From NCBI RefSeq assembly GCF_022267535.1, contig NZ_JAHNZV010000003.1, forward strand, positions 43,724 to 107,723: a stretch of DNA of 64,000 bases. Reading direction: 5' to 3'. Under the pieces are notes generated by a model. The model worked only from the letters and a program-made list of their open reading frames with translations, had not been told where the DNA came from and searched no databases. Positions 56,870-64,000 of the stretch are shown in pieces. Both the position numbers and the translations under genes were made by a program. This stretch comes from Psychromonas antarctica. GTDB lineage: Bacteria; Pseudomonadota; Gammaproteobacteria; Enterobacterales; Psychromonadaceae. Position 1 is the stretch's first letter, and the number at the start of each line of letters is the position of its first letter.

Positions 56870-58831
56870 TTAATCTCTAGAAAGCGCATCAACAGGGTTA
56901 AGTTTTGCGGCACTTCGAGCGGGGAGAAAACCAAACAAAACACCAATTAATGTCGAACAGGCAACCGCTGCAATAATCGATGAAGTCGAATAGACCATCA
57001 GAAAATCGCTACTCGTGTGTTGAAAAATAACACCAATAAGATAAGCAAGTCCTATGCCCAACGCACCTCCACTGAAGCAGACGAGCACCGCTTCAATCAG
57101 AAATTGACGCATAATATCAGTCTGCCGCGCCCCAACAGCCATGCGTATACCTATCTCACTCGTTCGTTCTGTGACTGAGACCAACATGATATTCATCACG
57201 CCAATTCCGCCAACTAATAAAGAGATAAACGCAATAGCAGAAATAAGCAGAGTCATCGTATCGGATGTTTTGGTGATACTTTTTCGCACCGTATCAGTAT
57301 TAATAGTAAAGAAATCAACGAGGCCGTGACGCATGGTCAGTAAACTAATAATGCCTTGTTCCGCTACAGCACTAGAGACATTTTCGTCAATCCTTACCGT
57401 GATATCGCTGACATAATTTTGCCTAAATATCCGTCCAGATACCGTGGTATAAGGCACCCAAATATTGAGCTCATCACTATTATTAGAAACACTTTCAATT
57501 GGCTTTGTAACACCAATGACACGCACTGGAAGTTTGCCGAGAAAGATAACACTACCCAGCGCCTCTCCATCAGAAAAGAGCGCTTCTTTAGTGTTTGCAT
57601 CAATAACAGCGACCTGCTCTAAGGACTCAATACTGTCTTCAGCAAAATATTGCCCCTGCGCCAAACTATAACCACGTACACGGAAATACTCTGTACCCAC
57701 GCCCTGAACTGAACCTGTTACTGTTTCACTAGAATAACGAATCGCCACATTTGCCCTAACCGTTGGCGTAACACTGTCTACAAAGGGCAATGTTTTAAGC
57801 GCATTAGCATCTTCTGCTGTGAGCGAACGCACTCGACCAGAACGACGATCTCCGCGTCCTGTTCCTGGTTTTATTTCAATAGTATTAGTGCCCATTGAAG
57901 CAATATTAGCCAGAATTGTTTGTTGTGAGCCATTACCCAGTGCAACCACAGACACGACTGAGGCAATACCAATAATAATACCGAGCATGGTTAGAAATGT
58001 ACGCAGACGATGATTGGCCATCGCAATCAATGCCATTTTCAACGCCTCAATATAACGTGACCAACTCAGCGCAAATTTTGCTTTTGTCTTATTTTCTACA
58101 GATGTTTTGTGATTGCTTATCGACTCACTCACCTTTTTGGCAGGGCGAGTTTGTTTATCACCAATAATCTCTCCATCTTTGATCTCAATAATTCGATCTG
58201 CAAAGGCGGCAACATGTGGGTCGTGCGTAACCAAAATAATGGTGTGCCCATCATCGTGTAGCTCACGAAGAAGTTTCATCATTTCTTCACCACTGCTACT
58301 GTCTAGTGCACCCGTTGGTTCATCTGCCAGAATAACATCGCCGCCATTAACCAGTGCTCTGGCAACACTTACTCGTTGTTGTTGACCCCCACTAAGCTGA
58401 CCAGGTTTATGATCTAAGCGATCACTCAATCCAAGGCGAGTCAGTAATTTTTTTGCTTTTTCCTGACGGGCGTGTGGCCCCTCATTTGCGTACAATGCAG
58501 GCACTTCTACATTTCCCAGTGCGCTTAAATCTCCTAAAAGGTGGTAACGTTGAAAGATAAAACCAAAGTGATCGCGTCGCAATGCCGCCAACTCATCTTC
58601 ACCCATGGTCGAGGTATTTAGCCCATTAATGAAATAACTGCCTTTATTTGCCTTATCCAAACAGCCCAAGATATTCATCAGTGTCGACTTGCCCGAGCCA
58701 GATGTCCCAATAATCGCAATCATCTCACCACGGTTGATCTGCAGGTTAATATCTTTCAGAACAGTCAACTCTTGATCGCCAGCAGAAAAAGAACGGGTAA
58801 CCCCCACAATATTTAATAGTGCTTCAGTCAT
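56870..58831 (-). CDS. macB: ABC efflux transporter MacB
   Basis: A 653-residue MacB. The N-terminal ATPase domain has IGTSGSGKSTLMNILGC (Walker A), LSGGQQQRVSVARAL and VILADEPTGALDS; the C-terminal half has four membrane helices around a large periplasmic domain, as in MacB: RLRTFLTMLGIIIGIASVV, then VERTSEIGIRMAVGARQ and the end FGFLPARSAAKLNPVDALSRD. Works with MacA and an outer-membrane factor in efflux of macrolides, peptides or lipids. It is 6 bases from macA. Confidence 0.93.
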   Translation of the reverse strand: MTEALLNIVGVTRSFSAGDQELTVLKDINLQINRGEMIAIIGTSGSGKSTLMNILGCLDKANKGSYFINGLNTSTMGEDELAALRRDHFGFIFQRYHLLGDLSALGNVEVPALYANEGPHARQEKAKKLLTRLGLSDRLDHKPGQLSGGQQQRVSVARALVNGGDVILADEPTGALDSSSGEEMMKLLRELHDDGHTIILVTHDPHVAAFADRIIEIKDGEIIGDKQTRPAKKVSESISNHKTSVENKTKAKFALSWSRYIEALKMALIAMANHRLRTFLTMLGIIIGIASVVSVVALGNGSQQTILANIASMGTNTIEIKPGTGRGDRRSGRVRSLTAEDANALKTLPFVDSVTPTVRANVAIRYSSETVTGSVQGVGTEYFRVRGYSLAQGQYFAEDSIESLEQVAVIDANTKEALFSDGEALGSVIFLGKLPVRVIGVTKPIESVSNNSDELNIWVPYTTVSGRIFRQNYVSDITVRIDENVSSAVAEQGIISLLTMRHGLVDFFTINTDTVRKSITKTSDTMTLLISAIAFISLLVGGIGVMNIMLVSVTERTSEIGIRMAVGARQTDIMRQFLIEAVLVCFSGGALGIGLAYLIGVIFQHTSSDFLMVYSTSSIIAAVACSTLIGVLFGFLPARSAAKLNPVDALSRD

Positions 58832-58837
58832 ACGTTA

Positions 58838-60064
58838 TTACCTCCTACCTTGGCCATGACCGCCTTGTCCACGCATCTCAGATCCCGATAGCGCATTCAT
58901 CGAACTACTCGAAACACTATCGTCGCTCGCTGACGCCTCACCGATCACGATCTCATCACCTTGGTTAAGACCTGAGAGTATCTGAGCATAAATTTTATTG
59001 TTGATGCCCACTTCCACATCACGATATTCAATTCGGTCGTTTATTTTAATTGGAACCTGATAAGAAGGGGGCGCAGCGGTTTTTTTGACCAAAACCTGTG
59101 ATGGAACGAGTAAAGCATCTGTTGCATTTTCTAAAATGATAGAGACCTGCGCGGTCATACCGAAACGCAATAGGCTCTCTGGATTTTGTACATCAAACAA
59201 TGCGTTGTAGTAAATTGCTTCATCATCACCAATCTTCAAAGAACTATCATCACCACTCAATAATGTTGGGCCCGGTTCAATCGCACGTAATACACCTGGG
59301 TACTTCTTGCCCGTTGCCCCTAATATAGTGAAATAGACTTCTTGACCTGCTTGAACATTAATAATGTCAGCTTCGGAAACCTGCGCCTTAATGGTCATCA
59401 CATCCAGCTGTGCAATCTCAATAATACTCGGTGTTCCCTGATTGTTATTCACCGTCTGCCCCTCTTCGACAGATATGTAAATCACGGTACCATCGATAGG
59501 AGAGTCAATGGTTGTGTAACCCAGATCGAGCTTGGCAGTGTCTACACTGATAATTGATTTTTCTTTTTCAGCTTTAAGCTGATCCAAATCAGCCTGATAA
59601 ACAGCCAATATTGACTCTGCTAAGTCAAATTCTGATTGAGATGTGGCACCATTCACCAGCATTTTTTTCTTTCGTGCAAACTCAGACATCGCAACTTTAA
59701 TCTGAGCTTTTTTTGCCCCACATTGAGCATTAATACTCTTCAGCGAAGCTTGTGCTTCTTTGATCGCATTTTGTTGTGTAAGGTTATCTATTTGAGCAAT
59801 CAAATCTCCCTGCTTTATCTCATCGCCTAACTTGACATTAAGTTTGCCTACTAAACCAGAAACCTGAGCCCCAACACTGACCAATTTCGAAGGGTATAAG
59901 ACACCGTTTGTCAGCACCACACTTTCAATATTTCCACGCTTCACAAAATCAGTGATGAACATCGGCTGAACCTGTTTCGCCACCATGTAGTTATAGCCGA
60001 TACCTACGACGATAGCGCCGATCAGAAAAAATAATGCCAATGTAGTTTTAATGTTTTTTTTCAT
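58838..60064 (-). CDS. macA: Periplasmic adaptor MacA
   Basis: A 408-residue membrane-fusion protein. One N-terminal membrane helix (ALFFLIGAIVVGIGYNYM), then VSVGAQVSGLVGKLNVKLGD for the lipoyl domain, a helical hairpin (about 90-180), and STIDSPIDGTVI-type barrel-sandwich return. The C-terminus ends in Gly/Gln/Arg-rich residues. It links MacB with the outer-membrane channel. First ATG is in context with GGTATG; the operon starts upstream with the PEBP-like gene. Confidence 0.92.
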   Translation of the reverse strand: MKKNIKTTLALFFLIGAIVVGIGYNYMVAKQVQPMFITDFVKRGNIESVVLTNGVLYPSKLVSVGAQVSGLVGKLNVKLGDEIKQGDLIAQIDNLTQQNAIKEAQASLKSINAQCGAKKAQIKVAMSEFARKKKMLVNGATSQSEFDLAESILAVYQADLDQLKAEKEKSIISVDTAKLDLGYTTIDSPIDGTVIYISVEEGQTVNNNQGTPSIIEIAQLDVMTIKAQVSEADIINVQAGQEVYFTILGATGKKYPGVLRAIEPGPTLLSGDDSSLKIGDDEAIYYNALFDVQNPESLLRFGMTAQVSIILENATDALLVPSQVLVKKTAAPPSYQVPIKINDRIEYRDVEVGINNKIYAQILSGLNQGDEIVIGEASASDDSVSSSSMNALSGSEMRGQGGHGQGRR

Positions 60065-60149
60065 ACCAATCTCGTCATTTCTCTTTGATTATTTAACTTC
60101 GATGAATGTTGTTCCGTTCGCCTATTTTTATGCAGCTACTGATCTTCGA

Positions 60150-60923
60150 TTACTCTACTTCTATCGGCGCTGAAGTACGCGTACTATTGGATTTTTTACA
60201 TAGCGGTAATGTTGATGGTGGCTCGTGTTCTTCGACTTGGTTGTTTTGGTTCGGACGAGGTTTGTGTGGGCTTTGGCAGCTGCGTGCAAAAGTAACGGTT
60301 AGGGAATCAGAACCGAGTACTAAGCCACTCAACCTTTTTCGCAGCGTCGCTTCTGAAACCTTGTCTGAGTGAGCCAACTCTAAAGCGCTTGAAAGCGCAT
60401 AGAGATGAAAGGTGTAGTTTTTTGGGCCGGGGCCTTTCGAGCAGGGTGGCGCATATTCATTATTATCATTCACAACATTGCTGCCAAGGGTGCCAACAGA
60501 TTGTCCACTTTTAATACCTGAAATTTCCGCCGGAATATTGTACATAGTCCAGTACCAGCGCAGTCCTTCTGGCCCTCTTGATTTAGGGGATTTAGGTGGT
60601 GGGGTGTTTTCTTCGCGATTGGCAACTTTAGGGACTGGTTTGTTTTTTTCATTACTAGCCGTTTTAGGCTCAGGTCCGTGCCCTGGCATATGATCCATGA
60701 TTACAACAAAAGACTCTGTTCCATCCGGCGTACCACTCCAGTTCAATGGTGGCGAGATCCCTTCTCCTTCACAAGTAAATTGAATGGGAAGCGTCCCCTT
60801 ATCTGTAAATGCAGGACTGCTGAGTTCGAGTGATTCATTGGCTTGAGTTGCCGCTGACATAAGCAATATCGAGGTTAGTAGTGGAACGATGGGGGAAAAA
60901 TGGGGGATGATTTTTGCTTTCAT
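60150..60923 (-). CDS. Periplasmic YbhB/PEBP-like protein with Pro/Lys-rich insert
   Basis: A 257-residue secreted protein. Signal peptide of about 28 residues ends near ATQANES. The phosphatidylethanolamine-binding fold shows as LELSSPAFTDKGTLPIQFTC, SPPLNWSGTPDGTESFVVIMD and the later PPCSKGPGPKNYTFHLYAL. Between them a stretch of about 45 residues (PGHGPEPKTASN to KSPKSRGPEG) is Pro/Lys/Glu-rich and not in E. coli YbhB. The tail is also Pro/Ser-rich. ATG 60923 with GGAG upstream. Likely first gene of an operon with macA-macB. Confidence 0.82.
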   Translation of the reverse strand: MKAKIIPHFSPIVPLLTSILLMSAATQANESLELSSPAFTDKGTLPIQFTCEGEGISPPLNWSGTPDGTESFVVIMDHMPGHGPEPKTASNEKNKPVPKVANREENTPPPKSPKSRGPEGLRWYWTMYNIPAEISGIKSGQSVGTLGSNVVNDNNEYAPPCSKGPGPKNYTFHLYALSSALELAHSDKVSEATLRKRLSGLVLGSDSLTVTFARSCQSPHKPRPNQNNQVEEHEPPSTLPLCKKSNSTRTSAPIEVE

Positions 60924-60956
60924 GGACCTATCTCCGTAGTAATTAAGGTAACTCTT

Positions 60957-61063
60957 TAATGAGTAACACCAATATGGATAAGTCATTGTTCATATAATTG
61001 CGCAGGGAAATTTAACCAGCAAGAATGATCAAGTATTTATTTAAATTGGTATAACCTTAAGTC
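60957..61063. repeat. Candidate short repeat (MITE-like) between operator and ybhB-like gene
   Basis: GTAACACCAATAT at the left and AATTGGTATAAC at the right are near-inverse ends (10 of 13). The interior TAAATAAATACTTGATCATT, read on the minus strand, recalls repeats common in marine gammaproteobacteria. Only one copy is in the window. Confidence 0.4.
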
Positions 61064-61087
61064 TATAGATTAGCTGGCGGAGTTGGA

Positions 61088-61103
61088 TGACAATGCTGTC
61101 ATT
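61088..61103. promoter_or_regulatory. CusR-like box before the ybhB-like/macA/macB operon
   Basis: ATGACAATGCTGTCAT differs at one fixed position from the E. coli CusR box core ATGACAA-N2-TTGTCAT. It overlaps the 3' end of the sensor kinase gene and lies 165 bases upstream of the ybhB-like ATG. A second box stands before the response regulator gene. Confidence 0.55.
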
Positions 61104-62538
61104 TAACGATGGGTAGTAATAATCGCATAGAAAAAACATCTTCTATACTTGCTTCAAGCGTGAGATCACCACCGTGTGCGCGGGCAATTTCCCGAGCCAA
61201 ACTTAGCCCAAGACCACTACCGGATATGCCTTGCAACTGTTCTGGCTGTCCACGATAAAAGCGATCAAACAGTTGACTCCTGACTTCGTTTGACATCGGA
61301 AGACAAAAATTATTGATCAGGATTTCTATGGAGGATTCATTTTGACGGGCTTCAATAATCACTCCTTTTTTATGAATGCTGTAGCGGATCACGTTAACCA
61401 ATAGATTATTTAAAAGTTGTTTCATTAGAACGATATCGCCTTTTAGAATAAGCTCTCTTTCAATCGTACAATGAAGTACCAGTTCATCGGACAATAACTC
61501 CATATCAGCGGTCAATTCATCTAATAAAGAGGTCATATTTATTGGTTCAAAATAAAGCGCCATGGAGCCAGAGTCGGCCTGTGAAAGCAGTAATAATTTA
61601 CGGGTAATGGCCGATAGGTGCCCAACTTCATCAAGAATGGCATTCAAATCTAATTGCGATGTATTTTCAGATGTCACCGCTTGCTCAAGTTTGCCTCTTA
61701 ATACAGTGAGCGGCGTTTTCAGCTCATGCGCAGCATCCGCGGTAAAGCGAGACACCTGCTGAAAACTATCCTCAAGTCGTTCTAACATCATATTGTACGC
61801 ATCGATCAACACTTTAAACTCTTTGTCTTCTTTATCGCCTAATAGACGATGACTGAGATCTTTTTGGGTCACCCTATCCATTGACTTATGCAAGCGATTG
61901 ATAGGCCGAAGGGTAGTCGTAGTGATAAACCAGGCACCAATAATACTAAGCAGTAAAGAGAAAGGAATAACCACAAAAAAAGCCGTTCGCAAGGTCGTCT
62001 CTAATTCACTGGTTGTAGCAGAAAGGTCAACCGCAATAAAACTTTTGATATTGTGACTTTGAAAATAACTCGCTCGCCATTGCTGGTGTTTATACTCGAA
62101 CGAGGCCAACTGACAACGGATGGGATGATTTTTATCTGGTGGTGCTAATCGCTCTGATTTAATCCAATCTAATGAGCCTATTAGATTTTTTATATCTGTA
62201 CCTTCTGACGCGATTAAAACACCATGCGCATCTGAGTCAACAAAAACCATTACATTGCTTTGTGAGTTAATGCGTAACTTCGCCATCAAATCAGCAATAA
62301 ATCGCGCATCTGAATTCTCAATACCTTTTGATGTGGCTACTTGGGGTAAGGACATCTCACCATCAAGTCTTGGTGCTAAGTTCATTCGCATAGCGCGCCT
62401 TGCTTCCATACAAAGTCGATTATCAAGGTGTTCAAGTTCCACCTTCATAATACGTGACCAACTTAGTGTGGCCACAACTGTAAGTACAACGCTCACAGTA
62501 AGGATAGATATAGCAAAAATACGCGTGCGAAAGTACAT
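61099..62538 (-). CDS. Two-component sensor histidine kinase, CusS-like
   Basis: A 479-residue kinase. Two membrane helices (about 8-28 and 180-205) surround a periplasmic sensor domain of about 150 residues. HAMP follows (TLRPINRLHKSMDRV), then the phosphorylated His in FTADAAHELKTPLTVLRGKLE near residue 270, and N and G boxes (NLLVNVIRYS, SGSGLGLSLAREI). Similar to heavy-metal sensor kinases; the ligand is unknown. It is 9 bases from the regulator gene. Confidence 0.88.
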   Translation of the reverse strand: MYFRTRIFAISILTVSVVLTVVATLSWSRIMKVELEHLDNRLCMEARRAMRMNLAPRLDGEMSLPQVATSKGIENSDARFIADLMAKLRINSQSNVMVFVDSDAHGVLIASEGTDIKNLIGSLDWIKSERLAPPDKNHPIRCQLASFEYKHQQWRASYFQSHNIKSFIAVDLSATTSELETTLRTAFFVVIPFSLLLSIIGAWFITTTTLRPINRLHKSMDRVTQKDLSHRLLGDKEDKEFKVLIDAYNMMLERLEDSFQQVSRFTADAAHELKTPLTVLRGKLEQAVTSENTSQLDLNAILDEVGHLSAITRKLLLLSQADSGSMALYFEPINMTSLLDELTADMELLSDELVLHCTIERELILKGDIVLMKQLLNNLLVNVIRYSIHKKGVIIEARQNESSIEILINNFCLPMSNEVRSQLFDRFYRGQPEQLQGISGSGLGLSLAREIARAHGGDLTLEASIEDVFSMRLLLPIVK

Positions 62539-62547
62539 TCTACAGCC

Positions 62548-63231
62548 TCATCGAGGGGTCAGTCGGTAACCAGTACCGCGTACCGATTCGATAGCGCCAA
62601 TCATTTTCCCCGCACGTTCCAGTGAAGCTATCTTACGGCGGATCCGTTTAATACAGACATCAACAACATTAGTGCAGGGATCAAAATCGTAGCCCCAGAC
62701 ATGCTCCAATAGTTGTCCTCTTGTTAATACTTGATTAGGGGAACGCATCAAATGGGCTAGCAGACTAAATTCTCGACTGCTGAGTTCAACCGATTGGCCG
62801 TGACAATTAAGGCTGCGGCTAATGCAATCAAGTTGCAACGAACCAACCTCAACGACATGTTGTGAGGTACCTTCATGTCGTCTAAGTAACGCATTAAGTC
62901 GAGCACTCAATTCTTCCACGTAGAAAGGTTTTGCTAAATAATCGTCAGCCCCCATCTCTAGCCCCTGAACACGATCCCCCAGTTCATTTCTTGCAGTAAG
63001 AAGGATAATAGGAGTGTCATTACCCGTTTGACGAAGAGAACGGAGAATATCTAATCCATCACGCCCAGGCAGACCAATATCAAGGATAATAGCATCGTGT
63101 TTATTGTTGTTTGCAATCTCAAACCCTTGATTACCATCGGCACAATGAGTCACATTGAAACTTTTTGCACGCAAACCTTCACAGATAAAATCTGCGATTT
63201 TTTGTTCATCTTCAACAAGCAAAATGTTCAT
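62548..63231 (-). CDS. OmpR-family response regulator, CusR-like
   Basis: A 227-residue regulator. The receiver domain has phospho-acceptor D51 in DAIILDIGLPGRDGLD, D9-E10 near the start (LVEDEQKIADFI) and K101 in DDYLAKPF. The C-terminal winged helix reads SREFSLLAHLMRSPNQVLTRG and VDVCIKRIRRKIAS. Very close to CusR-type regulators. It heads the two-gene operon with the kinase and has a CusR-like box 73 bases upstream, as expected for autoregulation. Confidence 0.92.
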   Translation of the reverse strand: MNILLVEDEQKIADFICEGLRAKSFNVTHCADGNQGFEIANNNKHDAIILDIGLPGRDGLDILRSLRQTGNDTPIILLTARNELGDRVQGLEMGADDYLAKPFYVEELSARLNALLRRHEGTSQHVVEVGSLQLDCISRSLNCHGQSVELSSREFSLLAHLMRSPNQVLTRGQLLEHVWGYDFDPCTNVVDVCIKRIRRKIASLERAGKMIGAIESVRGTGYRLTPR

Positions 63232-63303
63232 TGGGTTTAATCCTTAGATAAGTGATTAAAGTATCCCACCTGATACGGCTTACTTGCAACAAATATGAAA
63301 AGT

Positions 63304-63319
63304 ATGACAGATTTGTCAT
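63304..63319. promoter_or_regulatory. CusR-like box upstream of the response regulator gene
   Basis: ATGACAGATTTGTCAT matches the CusR core ATGACAA-N2-TTGTCAT at 13 of 14 fixed positions and lies within a 7-bp palindrome TATGACA-N4-TGTCATA (63303-63320). 73 bases before the regulator start. Confidence 0.7.
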
Positions 63320-63458
63320 ATTTCTCATTCAACTCTTTTGATTGGTAAAGCTGAGCCTATTGGGCATCGCTAAGTGTAATTGACTAGAATAATTACTCCA
63401 CGCCAATTTGCCAGAGTAGAATGAACCCGAGTCTCTTTTTCTTTTATAGTGGTGCAGT

Positions 63459-63760
63459 TATCCTGCTCAAATTATCAGCCATGCAGTTTGGCTTTATCAT
63501 ATGTTAATACAGAGTTTTCCTGATAATGAATAATTACTGACTACCTGAGACGTAGTTATCCGTTATGGAACGATTCGCCAATGGTGCAAGAAATACGGCG
63601 CGGACTATTGTAATTAGAGCAAAAATGATTTAGCTGATCTTGCTGATTTAGAGTGTTTTTATCAAAAAATAGTGTATTACATTACCCGTGGCTAGCCGTT
63701 GATTAATGTGTCATGAAATTGATGTCCTGGTTCAGAAATGAAAGTCGCCGTAAGGTAAGC
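63459..63760 (+). pseudogene. Decayed IS6-family transposase remnant
   Basis: In one frame, 63459-63616 reads YPAQIISHAVWLYH, then stop codons, then VVIRYGTIRQWCKKYGADYC: the N-terminal pattern of IS6/IS26-type transposases (rhs, SYETIRRWCLKFG-like). Later pieces in other frames include AVD at 63695-63703 and HEIDVLVQ at 63712-63735, also family motifs. Several stops and frameshifts make it non-functional. Confidence 0.7.
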
Positions 63761-63851
63761 CAAACTGTAATCGTCTGCGTCGTTATAACTCAAGTTTCGG
63801 GATTCAAAACAAACAATAAAACCCAAATAACTCGATGATTTTAAAGAGGTT

Positions 63852-63912
63852 GATGTCTCATTGTGGTAAAATACTTGTTAACTAGACAAAGGATAATACA
63901 ACAAGAGACATC
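63852..63912. repeat. Inverted repeat before the last ORF
   Basis: GATGTCTC (63852-63859) and GAGACATC (63905-63912) are exact inverse copies, with near-complementary flanks (TTGTGGTA versus TACAACAA). It lies directly upstream of the ATG at 63915 and could be a leader hairpin or near the end of an insertion element. Confidence 0.45.
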
Positions 63913-63914
63913 GA

Positions 63915-64000
63915 ATGAATTCTGCCACAAAGACCTTGAACTTACCATCATTAACCGCTGACTTACTTAGCCAAACAAACCTTAAAATTGATAACACATT
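63915..64000 (+). CDS. Start of an unidentified ORF, cut by the window end
   Basis: ATG 63915 opens a frame with no stop through base 64000; the 28 visible codons begin MNSATKTLNLPSLTADLLSQ. No clear ribosome-binding site. Given the transposase debris beside it and the inverted repeat before it, an insertion-sequence gene is a guess only. Confidence 0.4.
   Translation, partial: MNSATKTLNLPSLTADLLSQTNLKIDNT

Overview
This is a 64 kb stretch of ordinary chromosome from an AT-rich gammaproteobacterium. Protein similarity recalled from family knowledge is strongest to Enterobacterales, Vibrio, Shewanella and, in flavour, Psychromonas: comEC-msbA-lpxK-ycaR-kdsB order, selD-selU, a YcgR-like PilZ protein, DNAJ-related protein and type-2 LeuA. 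I infer a marine, probably facultatively anaerobic member of the Alteromonadales/Psychromonas group; no rRNA, tRNA, CRISPR array or prophage was seen.

Layout. 1-1563: end of holB and tatD. 1813-3602: divergent lrp and alanine dehydrogenase. 3720-8691: an anaerobic carbon module made of a YciT-like DeoR repressor, glycyl radical enzyme PflF, its activase PflE and a divergent fructose-6-phosphate aldolase, with TGAAAC-type palindromes and a perfect FNR box. 8805-12561: a cation-chloride-cotransporter-like permease and two small proteins. 12815-16441: trhO, rhlE, yigL. 16498-19548: LysR regulator and the glutathione-dependent formaldehyde pathway. 19613-22570: DNAJ-related protein, selD-selU. 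22661-25120: leuA with a structured leader, and a divergent Lrp-type regulator. 25142-32369: PilZ protein, pepD, carA-carB. 32445-34835: ackA enclosed by two inverted 197-bp copies of a MITE-like repeat, one nested in an older copy. 34859-37875: cbpA-cbpM, YkgJ-like, DUF465 and UspA proteins. 38662-48919: DUF2062, comEC, msbA-lpxK-ycaR-kdsB, then a lipoprotein-DUF350-membrane aminopropyltransferase cluster. 49066-55778: SulP transporter, a 41-aa ORF, pfkA, UPF0149, RluA-type synthase, xthA, TIGR02647, mutT and a small Cys protein. 56320-63231: a broken outer-membrane efflux gene, macB, macA, a periplasmic PEBP-like protein and a CusRS-like two-component system. 63232-64000: decayed IS6-type transposase and the start of an unidentified ORF.

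How the genes connect. Two 16-bp sites resembling the E. coli CusR box lie before the response regulator gene and before the ybhB-like/macA/macB operon, which suggests that the two-component system controls itself and the pump. The pfl/fsa module carries candidate DeoR and FNR sites that fit an oxygen-sensitive enzyme. The lipoprotein-DUF350-aminopropyltransferase cluster resembles the E. coli yjfL-yjfM-yjfC arrangement and may be a polyamine-linked envelope system; this is the least understood protein set here. All motif calls were made by eye without alignments or searches.
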